Positions 24,001-33,800 of a DNA stretch of 64,000 nt are shown in pieces; the first letter of the stretch is position 1; every line of letters starts with the position of its first letter. A program made the translations under genes and the position numbers. The stretch covers positions 2,046,908 to 2,110,907 of the forward strand of contig JACEVL010000130.1 in the NCBI GenBank assembly GCA_020284085.1, in the 5' to 3' direction. This DNA is from Aporrectodea caliginosa (lineage: Eukaryota > Annelida > Clitellata > Crassiclitellata > Lumbricidae). A model generated the notes under the pieces. It was not told where the DNA came from. It ran no database searches and saw only the letters and a list, made by a program, of their open reading frames with translations.

Positions 24001-27000
24001 GTAATCGCATTTTAAATCCTGTCGAAAAAGAGCAACCAGAAGGTTACCAGTTTTAATCATTTAACAGCGATAACTGCAGTGAATCCCGTTGCTTCAAGTA
24101 GCAGCAGAAAGCAGTAACAGTAAATGCAGAGGCGAAGTCAAGTATTGAAACAATGACGCAGGTGTTCACAGAGACAAAGGTACGAGGTAGCAATGAGACA
24201 ATTGAATAAAAACAGAAACATGCTAGGCCTATAATAGCCACGGAGACAACGAAAGCTAAACTTGAGGCGTTGACAAAATGTGATAAGTGACAATAACGGA
24301 GCAAACTGGGCGACAGAAAGTTCAAACACTGGTGTAGGCCTAGTCTAGGCCTATAGTTTGAATATAACAGAGCAATAGAATTAGGACACTGATGGTCAAT
24401 ATTAGGCAATGGTAACAAGCAGACACTTTTGCACGCTAACAGGTCGTTTGGGATATTCGGATTCAAATGCCTTACCAAATTATTGTGGACAGTTCATTTC
24501 TCGATTTCCACTTGTGGCGTAATCGCACACACTGATAGATTAATTCGATTGGTGATCAGTGAACAAATGGACCCTGTTGATTCCATCCGAACTATGGACG
24601 CCGAATCATGCGAACTCTAAATTCCAAGTTGCCTGGATCATTAACGAATGAGTCGTGTAGATTCGGTTGCAATTATTCGTAAAGCTACTAAGACAAAGAA
24701 TTTCTAATTTGCACGGACATGCTTACATAGGCTACAGCACCTCTTCAGAAGACTTATCACTGTGGCGCTCGCGCTTCAGACCACGATTAAATAGGATGGT
24801 CTTCAACCGTGTACATTGTACAGAGCTAAACAGAAATCGATAGAGTAAAAGAGAGCAGGCAATGTACGGAAAGTACTGGTAGAAATACATCGATGCATTA
24901 TAGGTCTACATGTACAATTGTACATGTAGTAACACAAACACTAGGACGCAGCAAAGCAAGAGAAAAAGCCCTTACGAAGAGACATATGGGGGAAGGATAT
25001 TTATTCTACTACGTCCACATTTGTCCATCTGGCGAGTCGCATCCACTAAGTTCTCAAGCATTTCGCCAAATCACGAATTAATTCCCTAAAGCGAGTAATC
25101 CGCAGATACTCCGACTCGGCCGCTGTCACACGGCGCATGCGCCGGCATCAATTTCCGGTTCGTTTTAGATCAACTTCCGGTGGGGATTGTAGCTCAACTA
25201 ATCGAACGCATACGGGCTCGTTAAGCGAATTCCAGGCCTTGAGATGAGCGTGACGCTAAACGCATGCTATGCATATGCAGCCATTCGTCTGTAGCAGACG
25301 CAATGCGCCGCACATAAGAAGTTGTACTTAGCGTCGGGGACATTACGAGGCGGTTGAATTCCATGTGATCGAACGTTACTATCAAACAAATACGACGGGT
25401 AATTAATTGGTTTAATTCTGGTCGTCAGGCGTTTCCTAGAAAGGCCAGTAGCCAGAATCACACGTCGATAACGAGAATTATTTAACCTTAAAAAGACTTG
25501 CTTTAAGTTGTTCGTCCTTAGACCATCGCCCAATCGCAGCTTCTTCGTGGTTTATTGAACATCAAGTGGTATTATTGGAGTACAGTAATTGTCATGTCAC
25601 TGAATTGAATTTGACATCAAAGTGTTAAGCCGAAGCTTCCCAAACTTCGTCTTTAGGGTCCCACTCTCCACGAGCAATTTAACAGATGATTACGTATTCA
25701 ATCGGCCTATTATTGCATGCATTTTAAATTAAGGTGCATACGCATCAATTAGATCCACGTGGTTATAATGGCATTATTCAGCGTTCAACATGCATCGTGT
25801 TTTAGTAACATACGCCACTATATGTAAGTAAATAAGTAAGTATGGTCTTTAATACGCCATTTGCAAACGCACAACGGGACAACAGTTAGGCCTATATAAT
25901 GATAATGATAAAACATCGAAGTAAAGATATTAATAATAATAATGTGTAAAAATGTAAATACTAGTGAAAGATGATTAGTAACTGTACAGTATCCTAGTGA
26001 TAAATCCCTTCCTAGTAAGGGGTCAGAGTGCGGAATAGTACGAATGTGCGAACGAGGTCTTAGGGAGTATCCGGTTTCACGGATAGGAGGGAGTAATCCG
26101 TGTAGGACATGCCCAGGATCCGACAATACCGCAGAGTAGAGAGATTCGTCTGCTTTAACACACAACTCTTCAATTGTAGTGGTACAAGTAGATAGATATC
26201 CCTGGCGTATAAGTTTTTTAATCAGTGCCGTCATGCGTTCGTTCTCTTTCCCCACTGTAGTAAATCGCCACCAAGAAAAGGGGATGAGTAAAGAAGTTGA
26301 GCAAGTGTGGTGGAACGCACTACCGGGTACGTCGTGAAGGCGGTTACCAGTGAGACCATGGGCCAAAAGAACTCGCAGAGCAAAAAGGATTGCTTAGCTT
26401 TGATGCAGATTTTATTGACATGTGAGGAGAAGCCGATTCGTTCTGAAAGGGTTATAACTCCCAGAATCTTAACTTCATCTACCCGTTAGTAGTTGTAAGC
26501 AGAGTTAGTAACCGTTTAGTCAAAGTCTTCCTTCCATTTCAGACAAATTCATATTGACTTTCAAACTTATACACGAATACAGTACTTCGATCCCTTTGAG
26601 TGTATGTATGTATGTATGTATGTATGTATGTATGTATGTATGTATGTATGTATGTATGTATGTATGTATGTATGTATGTATGTATGTATGTATGTATGTA
26701 TGTATGTATGTATGTATGTATGTATGTATGTATGTATGTATGTATGTATGTATGTATGTATGTATGTATGTATGTATTAACGTATGTATGTATGTATGTA
26801 TGTATGTATGTATGTATGCATGTATGTATGTATGTATGTATGTATGTATGTATGTATGTATGCATGCATGTATGTATGTATGTATGTATGTATGTATGTA
26901 TGTATGTATGTATGTATGTATGAGCACTTGTTATAGCGCCCCTTCAAGTTTTCTACTCAGAGGCGCTCCCTACTACAGCGCGGACACTGAATCGGAATTT

Positions 27001-27400
27001 CAAGCCCAGCGCATGAGCAATTGCGAGTGAAAGGACTTGCCTAGGGTTCCTACGCGCGGCTTGAGGTCACATGTCAGATGGCTTCCGCTTAAAATCTGTG
27101 GTTCTGATTGCAGAGACGATGTTCCGTCTGTACTGCGAAAAGGTTGGAATCAGCTTTGAAGATCGGATGTTGAACTGGGAGGACTGTCCTCAGGAAGCGG
27201 ACGTCTTTCAGGAGTGGATGCCGTGGTTTGAAGGTGTACTGACCACGAAGACGTTCCAACCGTCCGCCACGAAACCCAAGAGTCCCATGCTCATGCCCGA
27301 CTTGCCGAGGCACGTTCAGGCAGCAATAGAGGAAAACCTCATCTACTACAATAAGATGTATAACTGCAGGCTTAAGCCAAATACTCTTCAAGTTCAATAA
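12067..27400 (+). CDS. Sulfotransferase-like P-loop protein (5 exons)
   Basis: Five exons join in frame into 268 residues: 12067-12165, 14113-14245, 14712-14873, 22934-23059 and 27114-27400 (stop at 27398). All introns are GT-AG; the first is phase 0 and the other three are phase 1. Exon 1 carries the strand-loop-helix VFLWAVPRSISTAFFRAM, which corresponds to the P-loop-like PAPS-binding motif of sulfotransferases (PRSGST-type). Exon 3 holds VFVKDMAYYL and FLLRHPQKSIYSLYKM, matching the second nucleotide-binding block, with R112 and S120 as candidate 3'-phosphate contacts. Exon 4 (GFKELYEMFLIV...IVVDADDLLQHP) and exon 5 (MFRLYCEKVGISFEDRMLNW) match the C-terminal half of this family, which also occurs fused to branched-chain aminotransferase-like proteins in plants (recollection). 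No signal peptide or membrane segment is seen, so it is probably cytosolic. Substrate is unknown. The weak acceptor before exon 2 (GGCAAAG) is the least certain junction. Confidence 0.85.
12166..14112 (+). other. Intron 1 of the sulfotransferase-like gene
   Basis: A 1.9 kb intron beginning GTATTT and ending in AG at 14111-14112. It has no recognised transposon. A GAAGAAACGCTC(A/G)AACTACTCT segment occurs twice (about 13500 and 13880), a small local duplication. Short open frames here have no known domains. Confidence 0.6.
14346..14424. repeat. 80-nt near-perfect inverted repeat in intron 2
   Basis: The left arm AGTACATCTGACATTCTG (14357 on) faces CAGAATGTCAGATGTACT (14401-14418). Pairing continues inward to TCTGAA/TTCAGA with one mismatch and one bulge, and outward to TTCGTA/TACGAA. 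It would fold into a hairpin of about 36 base pairs with a very small loop. Confidence 0.85.
14985..15172 (+). mobile_element. L2-like LINE 3' end (truncated copy)
   Basis: One frame from 14990 reads PSAWNSLPQSLRLELLALSP and then RRRHKTFLF before a stop at about 15123, the last block of an L2/CR1-type reverse transcriptase. The 3' tail carries GAGCGCTGCTGA...GCGGCGCTATATAAATG and ends in (ACAATT)n. It lies in intron 3 of the sulfotransferase-like gene. Confidence 0.75.
15638..16814. mobile_element. hAT-like non-autonomous transposon, copy A
   Basis: The left end CAAGGCCGTTTTAAGG and right end ATAATACGGCCCTG are inverse relatives of CAGGGCCGT. The body is shared almost throughout with copy B at 18246-19345. 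Near the left side it carries a LINE tail coding for GNKLPNNLRHELLSLSLPLF followed by a TATAAATTTACAATTACA tail (15760-15965). No clear target duplication remains. Confidence 0.75.
16815..17114. other. Intronic spacer with a small palindrome
   Basis: No coding or transposon signal. A perfect 14-bp palindrome TGCGGACGTCCGCA lies near 16857, and its half GCGGACGTCC recurs near 16914. Confidence 0.5.
17115..18165 (+). mobile_element. Non-LTR retrotransposon pseudogene with FADD motif
   Basis: The frame at 17118-17440 contains LFYLFADDTTVFVTADN, the catalytic (F/Y)xDD box of reverse transcriptase, then TNWFHANLLSLNVKKTNYII and VTQVKFLGIIMDEHLKWH. Downstream frames continue with frameshifts and stops through IHLLQKRVVRIITG to HGYNTRSRFNLRSAICK and KLWNSIDRGICNQRSLNSLK. 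The 3' end (GACTAGATAAGC..TTGGGCTTCTTCTCCTCA) is shared with the fragment at 49500-50165, so both belong to one family, distinct from the L2-like copies. It is a dead copy in intron 3. Confidence 0.85.
18186..18249 (-). repeat. Dispersed repeat with CCTGGATAAAGGAGG core, copy 1
   Basis: On the minus strand it reads CCTGGATAAAGGAGG, then GGGCGACGCTCAT, GCTACGATACAGTGTC and TTAAACAG. The same ordered motifs occur at about 21583, 30611 and 61045 on the plus strand. It abuts the left terminus of hAT copy B. Confidence 0.65.
18246..19345. mobile_element. hAT-like non-autonomous transposon, copy B
   Basis: It begins CAGGGCCGTTTTAAGG and matches copy A (15638-16814) over most of its length, including the embedded LINE tail (18380-18565). 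About 280 bp between 18780 and 19065 are absent from copy A and end in GATTGATTG, so they look like a separate short LINE-tail insertion. The right terminus is lost: similarity ends near 19345 without CGGCCCTG. Confidence 0.72.
19346..20664. other. Intron 3 sequence, nothing recognised
   Basis: AT-rich intronic DNA. A 102-codon frame at 19910-20218 is proline/arginine-rich with no known domain and opposing frames of similar quality, so it is not called. Confidence 0.5.
20668..20712. repeat. (TA)n microsatellite
   Basis: A run of alternating TA with two ATT interruptions, in intron 3. Confidence 0.9.
20947..21062. repeat. Purine-rich GGA/GAA tract
   Basis: About 115 nearly uninterrupted purines on the plus strand (GAGGAGG, GAAGGAAGG and similar units), the pyrimidine partner being on the minus strand. 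Such tracts can adopt triplex structures. It is inside intron 3. Confidence 0.9.
21063..21582. other. Intron 3 sequence with unexplained open frame
   Basis: A 132-codon plus-strand frame (21204-21602) runs into a dispersed repeat and shows no recognised domain. The minus strand is also partly open. I see no splice signals that would join it to the host gene. Confidence 0.4.
21583..21690 (+). repeat. Dispersed repeat with CCTGGATAAAGGAGG core, copy 2
   Basis: Contains TGCCAGTCCCAAGCCTGG, ATAAAGGAGGGCGACGCTAA and TAGTCGTTAAACAG in the same order as the copies at 18186 (minus), 30611 and 61045. Confidence 0.65.
21691..22933. other. End of intron 3, nothing recognised
   Basis: AT-rich sequence with a short (AAGT)n run near 22760 and low-complexity ATACAT stretches at 21920-22010. 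It ends at the acceptor TATAG before exon 4. Confidence 0.55.
23060..25815. other. First part of intron 4, no gene recognised
   Basis: No recognised transposon. A perfect 24-bp palindrome, half-site CTACATGTACAA, lies at 24906-24929. Frames at 24053-24478 and 25267-25533 (minus) lack known domains. A short GAT/GATGA repeat lies near 23360-23395. Confidence 0.5.
25816..26480 (-). mobile_element. Jockey/R1-superfamily-like LINE, RT C-terminal piece
   Basis: Reading the minus strand, EVKILGVITLSERIGFSSHV and then NKICIKAKQSFLL match the late reverse-transcriptase fold. After a frameshift come TTTIEELCVKADESLYSAVL, HVLHGLLPPIRETGYSLRPR and SHIRTIPHSDPLLGRD, the C-terminal block typical of many Jockey/I-group elements. 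The 3' end carries a short (CTTA)n-type tail at 25824-25842. It is in intron 4, antisense to the host gene. Confidence 0.8.
26601..26922. repeat. (TATG)n microsatellite, about 322 bp
   Basis: Nearly perfect TATG repeats with a single TATTAACG interruption at about 26777 and a few GCATG variants from 26819. On the minus strand it follows an L2-like LINE 3' end, so it reads as that element's expanded (CATA)n tail. It lies 190 bp before exon 5. Confidence 0.97.
26923..27035 (-). mobile_element. L2-like LINE 3' end, minus strand
   Basis: On the minus strand the sequence reads GGGAGCGCCTCTGAGTAG, then AACTTGAAGGGGCGCTATAA and CAAGTGCTCATACATACA, the same 3' hairpin and tail arrangement as in the LINE at 3848-4711. 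Only about 100 bp of the element are left. Confidence 0.7.
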
Positions 27401-28035
27401 TATTCAAACTCTTGGGCGCAAAATCTCCATCGGTTATTGAATCAAACCAGGTTCAGAACGTGGTCTCAAAAGTTTGAGTAACTTACAGGCGATCGAAATG
27501 AGGCACTCTAGGCCTATTTGTCAAAAACTACGGACTAACTCGCTGTTTTAAATGTTGTCTATTAGATTATAGAAACGTCGCGCATTCACTACAGTACGGG
27601 ATTTTGTCTTTGTCTATTAAATCAAATCATTCCACTAACTAGGCCTAGAGAAGGTAAACAATAAGTACTGTAGAGAAATTCGCCTTGTTATGAATCCTGT
27701 GTTAATTTTAGGGTTTTTAGAGTTTGCACATGTCACGTGAAATGTGAAGTTGCACATATGGGTTGTGATTGTGAAGTTGCATATGTGAAATGTGAAGTTT
27801 CACGCAAGGCAGTTGTGTGCTTGGCTGAGAACAGGATGTGAATTTCCACTTGCACCTTTTTGCACATTTTAGGGGTACATAAACCTCTAGTTCGGTATGT
27901 AGAGACACACGTTCACAATCGTTCAGAGTCTCTTTCAGACACTCTTTCACACAGCAAAATTAGAGAGTCAGTTCGTCAGGAATTTCTAAGTACAGAGTTG
28001 TCACAGTTGTATCGTATTGCATTCAAAACAATTAT
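27401..28035. other. Region after the sulfotransferase-like gene, local repeats
   Basis: Probably includes the 3' UTR, but no convincing AATAAA was chosen. Between 27720 and 27815 the motif GTGAA(A/G)TTGCA(C/T)ATATG recurs imperfectly several times. Confidence 0.45.
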
Positions 28036-28470
28036 TTAAAGCGCCTCTAGTAGGGTGAACCGTTCAGAGGCGCTACTTGTGCGCAAGGCCACGAGAGAAG
28101 AAATAGGTTATGAGAAAAGCAAGGGATCTCGAGGAGTGAGTTACCAGCTAGAATTTGAGAGCGAGTAGATGGAGGCAGCGTATTCCAAAGAGAGGGTTCA
28201 ATTGGGCAAAGGACCGAGACTGATTCATAGCTGTTCAAGCATGAGGAACTAGAAGATCGAGTCTGTATGAAGAGGGGAGTGCGCGATGCGAGGAGACTGA
28301 AAGAGGCTGGAATAACACATCAGCTAGATATTTCGGGGCAAGACCCGATAGTGACAGACCGACAGTAGGTGAATAGTAGTTAAGCGTTTCAGTATGCTGA
28401 TTGTGCTTGAACTGCGTTCATAAACATGTGACTGTAGTCGATAAAGTGGTTGAGTCAGTCGACAACTCAT
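28036..28470 (-). mobile_element. L2-like LINE 3' end, minus strand
   Basis: Minus-strand translation includes SVLCPIEPSLWNTLPPSTRS, the WNxLP block of L2/CR1-type elements, and the 3' end reads GTAGCGCCTCTGA...CTAGAGGCGCTTTAAA. Two self-complementary arms (GCGCCTCT and AGAGGCGC) are visible here, as in other copies. Upstream coding is broken by stops. Confidence 0.75.
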
Positions 28471-28506
28471 TAAGTCAGTCGGTAATTCCTTAACGATTGA
28501 CTCCTG

Positions 28507-28580
28507 GGATTAATGGGTGCCCGGACGTTGGGTCAAGAGGGGCACTTCCCCCTGGATTTTCAATACATACATGTAAGCTA
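28507..28580. mobile_element. hAT-type terminus related to the element at 60392
   Basis: ATGGGTGCCCGGACG, followed by CAAGAGGGGCACTTCCCCC and TGGATTTT, parallels the left end of the 60392-61580 element. No matching right end was found, so only a terminal fragment is called. Confidence 0.45.
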
Positions 28581-29090
28581 AAATGATGTAATATTAATTT
28601 TTGAAAGTATTGCATAAGTAAACCGACATCTGGTTGTCCTTTCTTACTAATTCTTGTAAGCATGCAGTCGATGCAGTGATTAACACTTTAACGACGAAAT
28701 GCATTGACGATGCAGTGATTGAAGCGAGGTTTATAACCACGTAATGAGTTTCGGGCTAAGAGGAAGACCCGGCTGAGGTAACTCCTTGTTGACATCCCAA
28801 CCTTTGATCGGCTCTGCCCGCAGGCTGATACCGGTCTCTTCACAGCTGTTCTAAAAATCGAGGACATAGTTTACATAAGCTGCTCCTACCAAGGAAATCA
28901 ACTACCTATATGCCCTTCGGCCACGCGTTCTCGTGAATGGGTGGTGACTGTTATAGACAACAATAATTTATGAGGAAAGCATTTATAGGAAGAATTCTGT
29001 ACTCCTATTGACATTTTAGTTGTCCGACGATGTTTGCACACCGTATATAGGCCTACTGCCATTCTTCTGCAACCGGTTTAATAAATAATA
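28581..29090. other. Intergenic, nothing recognised
   Basis: AT-rich sequence with a short TGCAGTGATTAACAC-type local duplication (GATGCAGTGATT at about 28670 and 28711). No gene. Confidence 0.5.
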
Positions 29091-29275
29091 GACTTACTTA
29101 CTTACTTACGCGCGCGCTTACGCGCGCTTACTTACGCGCTTACTTACTTTACTTACTTACTTACTTACTTACTTACGCATTTGCGCGCGCGCGCGCGCTT
29201 ACGCGCGCTACTTACGCGCGCGCTACTTACTTACTTACTTTACTTACATTTTACTTACTTACTTACTTACTTACA
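29091..29275. repeat. Mixed (CTTA)n and (CG)n microsatellite
   Basis: Tetranucleotide ACTT units alternate with runs of GCGCGC, including TTGCGCGCGCGCGCGCGC around 29181. The alternating CG blocks are Z-DNA-prone and rare in this AT-rich window. Confidence 0.95.
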
Positions 29276-29887
29276 CATAAGCAGGGTCGTAAATTGTAGC
29301 CGAGACACTGACATGCGCACTGAAATAGCTGTTCGAAGCTTTTATAGGAATCCGGAAGAAAACCCGCCCGAACCATCTAGTCGTGTTATTATGGCCTGGA
29401 GCCCGACCCGCTCCTCTTAATTGTCCGTCAAACCTCCTCCACCAGGCAGGAGTCGCATACAACATCCGTGCAACTGTAGTAGTTGTATTGACTTGACCTT
29501 CATACGTCGACCATTATGTACTCTGTATTATAGTCTAACGCTAATCATATGTGATATGAATGCATAGTATACCTCCACTATAGAGGAAGAGAACAACAGT
29601 CTCGTAAGCTATCATGAGAGATAGCCATGGGTATGAAGTGTTCATTTTCTTAGCCTCAGCATATGAGAGCGTGTGACCAGTCCTCTCTGTCACCTTCTGA
29701 TCTTCTCATTGGCAGTGTACGGTCAGAGTACTCATTATGGCTGTATTGGCGAGGGATCGCAGATGGAGCCAAAATCCTGAAATAAAATTCTGAAATGGCA
29801 GGTACTTAAAGCCCGGCATCTCGGGCACGTGACCAGTAGACTATCGCGTCCGTCTACGGGCGCTATGGAAATTTCCTCCTCCTCCTC
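29276..29887. other. Intergenic, nothing recognised
   Basis: No gene, repeat or transposon terminus identified. Confidence 0.5.
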
Positions 29888-29903
29888 TTGTTGTTGTTGT
29901 TGT

Positions 29904-29970
<67 letters not shown>
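29888..29970. repeat. (TTG)n/(ATG)n microsatellite
   Basis: A short TTG run passes into about 22 GAT units. The antisense frame gives an artefactual poly-His/Gln peptide. Confidence 0.95.
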
Positions 29971-29973
<3 letters not shown>

Positions 29974-30610
29974 GCTGTTGTTGACGACTTGACGTCGTTG
30001 TTGTAATGACTAGGCCTACTATTAGATCAGACCTTCCAAAAATGCTCATGCCATGTCATGATACGCATGATATTAATTATTTTATGCTACATGGTTAGGC
30101 AGGTTAGCCCTCTCTTTCCCTTTTTTTAATACAGCCTATGGCACCAGTAATAGCCTAGTCTTAGACCTCCAGTCCAAACCGTAATGATGTGGAACTGGTT
30201 TCAACACAAACGCTGTTCAGTATTAGTGCAGAATTTACATAATATTAAAGTAGGCTAATGAATATGAGGATTGCAGATGACTGTGAAATATAGACTAATT
30301 GCCTTTTTTTAGTTTTTTACTTTTTACATTAATGTAAACCAGTCAATCGTTAAACAGTCAATCGATTGACCGACCGTTTCAAACGGGCACTATGCATAGG
30401 GAGGGGCACCCATTCAGTCAGGCAGCTCTTATCACTTGATCAATTCATTGAAAAATTAGCAGGGTAGGAGCCATTATGCGGCATTAGAAAAGCGTAGGCC
30501 TATACATCACGTTTAATGTAAAGCGAATGCGCTATAGACCGAGCGCTGCAATAACTGATTGCACTTTCACCCTTTGTATAGGAGGTCGTTGCTTTCACCG
30601 CCATTGCTCG
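29971..30610. other. Intergenic upstream of the SERBP1-like gene
   Basis: Nothing recognised apart from a TAGGCCTA octamer at about 30012 and another at about 30497. Confidence 0.5.
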
Positions 30611-30712
30611 TACTCTGACACTGCCAGTCCCACGCCTGGAGGAGGGCGACGCTAATCAGCTTTCTTACGATACAGTGTCGTTAAACAGCATCTGACCATC
30701 ACCGACATGTTT
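30611..30712 (+). repeat. Dispersed repeat with GGAGGGCGACGC core, copy 3
   Basis: Contains ACTGCCAGTCCCACGCCTGG, AGGAGGGCGACGCTAATC, TTACGATACAGTGTCG and TTAAACAG. It lies immediately upstream of the SERBP1-like promoter, its end within about 10 bp of the TATA box. Confidence 0.65.
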
Positions 30713-30721
30713 CCTCTTACT

Positions 30722-30811
30722 TATATAAAGCCGCCGAAGTCTTTGACGTGAGCTTGTTCACGAGTCTTTCCCTTCCGGTCGTTCTTTTGGTCGAAGACCG
30801 TTCGCCATTTT
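30722..30811 (+). promoter_or_regulatory. Core promoter of the SERBP1-like gene
   Basis: TATATAAA at 30722-30729 lies about 150 bp before the start codon. A GCCATTTT element at 30804-30811 matches the YY1 core in the orientation often found in 5' leaders of translation-related genes, and a pyrimidine-rich TCTTTCCCTTCC lies at about 30764. Functions are inferred from motif and position only. Confidence 0.5.
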
Positions 30812-30880
30812 GACGTAGAAGTTAAAAGAAAGTTTTGCAGTGTTTAATTTAAATCCGTCGCCATCCAATCGATATTGGAA

Positions 30881-33800
30881 ATGACGATGGAACTTAACTA
30901 TGGGGTTACGACCACCAATAAATTTGATGTTTTTCTAAACGAAGATGAAGATCCTCTCGACATACTGAAGCTCGAAGAAAGTAGTCTTAAGAAAAAGGCT
31001 GAGAAAAAGAAGAATTCTCCAACCGATAAGGCGAAAAGCAAGATTAGCGAAGACGCCAAAAAACCAACTGATGTTGCCGTACAGAAGAGAGATGGTAAAT
31101 ATTGATATTTATAGTATTTAACTTTTAAAACAACTGAAAAGACGGCATGGTTGCAGAATGTCCGTTGTCTAGACATTCGTCTATCACGTGTTGCCTGCAA
31201 ACACTTGAGCGTTCGCACAAAGCTCCTCGGATTGCGTTTATAAAAATTTTTGTACGGCTGTTAAACAACTGCAGCAGAAGTTTGAATAATATAAAATATT
31301 GTACTTTCTGCGTAATTTAGAATTTTGGACTTTTTGGACCACGTGATCGAGCATGCCGTAGAGCAGGCCAAGTTCAGCATCCTCCAAGGTTATTGGGTTC
31401 TTAAACAACCATTCATATAGCTCTGCTTATTATGAATTACTTAAGATTTAAGTGTTGGTTTTTAAATTTAATTGACTGTGTTTGAGTTTCAACTAAGAAT
31501 TAGCAATGCCCTTAATGTATGCATCATGCTATGCTATAATGCCCATTTCAAATTGGGGCTTATTGTTTTTTTTTATAAAGCGTTGAACGTTGGTGGCCAC
31601 CACAGTAGTTGGAGGATGCGCTCATTTTGCAGATGTTTAAGTATTCAAATAGGTCTTTCGATTGCCTTTCACTGATTGTACCTAAAACTAGAACAGCCTA
31701 ATTTGCCGGACATTAAGTTTGGAGCTGTTCCGCACCTGTTCATTGTGACTGACTTTCAGGGCGTTGACCTAATTTGTGGCTTAATTTTGATGTGCCATCG
31801 GTTGATGCCTTTGGCATTAGACACCAGTGCAACAGAAGTTGCGAACTGATTCTTGAAGAATTATTTTGCTTTTTTAATCCTAGTTCTAATAATCTTGGTT
31901 CAAGTGCAAGGGTCTTAAATGCGCTATTTAAGTCCAAAGTCATAAACCCTGTGAATATTGTACATTTGGTTGTTGTTATGGCCTGTTCCACAATATTGTT
32001 TGTGTTCACTTCACATTACAGTAATATGTATGCCGCTTTGCAGAGCGAAGATGTGAAACTTGCTTAATACGTAGTACATATGTTGTTGAGTGGTATATGG
32101 GTGTTTTTTCAAGTATTGCTGCTTCAACAACTGCTTGTAAAGTTTTTTGTTACAGTTTAAAATATGTTTTCTATATGATTGTAAAAGCTTTCTTAAGCAC
32201 ACAATAAATGCATGTCAGTAGTAATTAACTCTAATTGCAGGAACTACAAGATGAGTTGCCTTACTGCATCCGATATAGGTCACCGTAGAAGATACTGAAT
32301 TTGAGAACTATAGCACCACTGGATATGCTCAATGCGACAGGCAATGCTCACTGCACGACAAAATCAGCATGCATGCTAAACTCAGGGTTAAGTTTAGGTG
32401 CAGATGCATAGGGAAAAGCCTTGTAGTCAAACAGCGATTATTGTTAACTGTATATGTGACCAGAACGTTGTTTTTAGTGATGGTCAGTGTCAGGAACAAC
32501 AGGGAAACTCATAAATGGGAGTTGTGCATCTTTTTCAGAGTACTCCAGAGTGATGCAGATATTAATTATAGTATCCTTTTGCCGCTACAAGCTAGTTCCT
32601 AAACATTTATACTTATTCAGACACTTTCAAGTTCTTTCTGTATGTCAGATGCATGACTTAAAACTGAATTTGTGGAATGCATGTTTTATAGATAAACAGA
32701 TTAAATCAACAAAAGAAAAAGGCAAAGAGAATGATCCAGCCCCAAGAAGAGAGCGCAAGGAAGATGTGCCCAACCGGCCAAGACCTCAATCAGGGGCTAA
32801 TCGGTATGGTTACCCAACATTATAGTAGCAGGTATCATCCTATGATTCTTTGTGGCTACACAGAGCGAACGAACACCAATGTTTTCAGTAGCTAACTAAT
32901 GCATTATTGAAGTCTGGTTTCGCACTTCTGAATAGTTTTATATGTAACATTTGGTTTTAGCTAAGATCTGTCCTGTTACTCATCTCTGTAAACTGTTATC
33001 ACAACTTGCATTAGTTTGTCTTATATCTCTTGTAACACTATTATCATAAGAAGTAGTCGTATATATCACGGGTAACCAAAATTTTAATTGAATTTTAGTG
33101 ATGTCCCACGTGAAGGAGGAAACCGACCAGAACGAACTGGGGAACAGGGAGAGCGACGGCCCTATGCAGACAGGCCAAACCGGGGTGCATTTCGCCCGCA
33201 AAGATTTGAAAGACCTGAAGGGACTGGAGAAAAACTGGAGGAAGGTGAAGGATCCAGAGAGTTTGTTCCAGGCGGAAGAGGCCGTGGTGGAGGACGAGGC
33301 CGCGGGGGCGGACGAGGTACCGTGTTTCGTGGAGGAAGGCGTGAATATGATCGTCACAGTGGCAGTGACAGAAGGTATAATTGCCATACTGAGTGCACAT
33401 TTTTGCCGTCCACATACATACATGAATGCACACTGGTAACCATCTGTAAAATTTAAACCAGTTACTTTAGAGCATCAGCATGCAGAAAACGGAGATATTT
33501 AGTTTTAAACGTTTTTAGTAAAAAGTGTTGAAACTTGCTTTTCTGTTCTGGTAATATATTTGATTTGAGCTCGATGTTATAAAAGGCTGACAGGTAATCA
33601 GAAATGTAAGATCTGTTTCAAACCAAGATCACGCTTTCAAAACATGTATGAAAACTTCAGATAGTAGTTGTTATAATTTGGTAACCTGTATAGATTGGAT
33701 TAATCTTGCAATAGTGACTGTTAAAGAGATTAGATTCTGTTGAAGAATCTGTCGTTAGTAACCATACAGAAGCCCTGAAAAGTTCTTAAAGGTTGTCTGA

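Noticed and set aside
24053..24478. 141-codon antisense frame with hydrophobic stretches
   Set aside because: It has no recognisable domain, no splice context and only moderate length for AT-rich intronic DNA; it is probably chance.
26520..27030. Long Met/Tyr/Val/Cys and Ile/His/Thr frames on both strands
   Set aside because: They are produced by the (TATG)n repeat.
32980..33433. Antisense 147- and 112-codon frames
   Set aside because: They lie opposite the RGG-encoding SERBP1-like exon 3 and mirror its composition.
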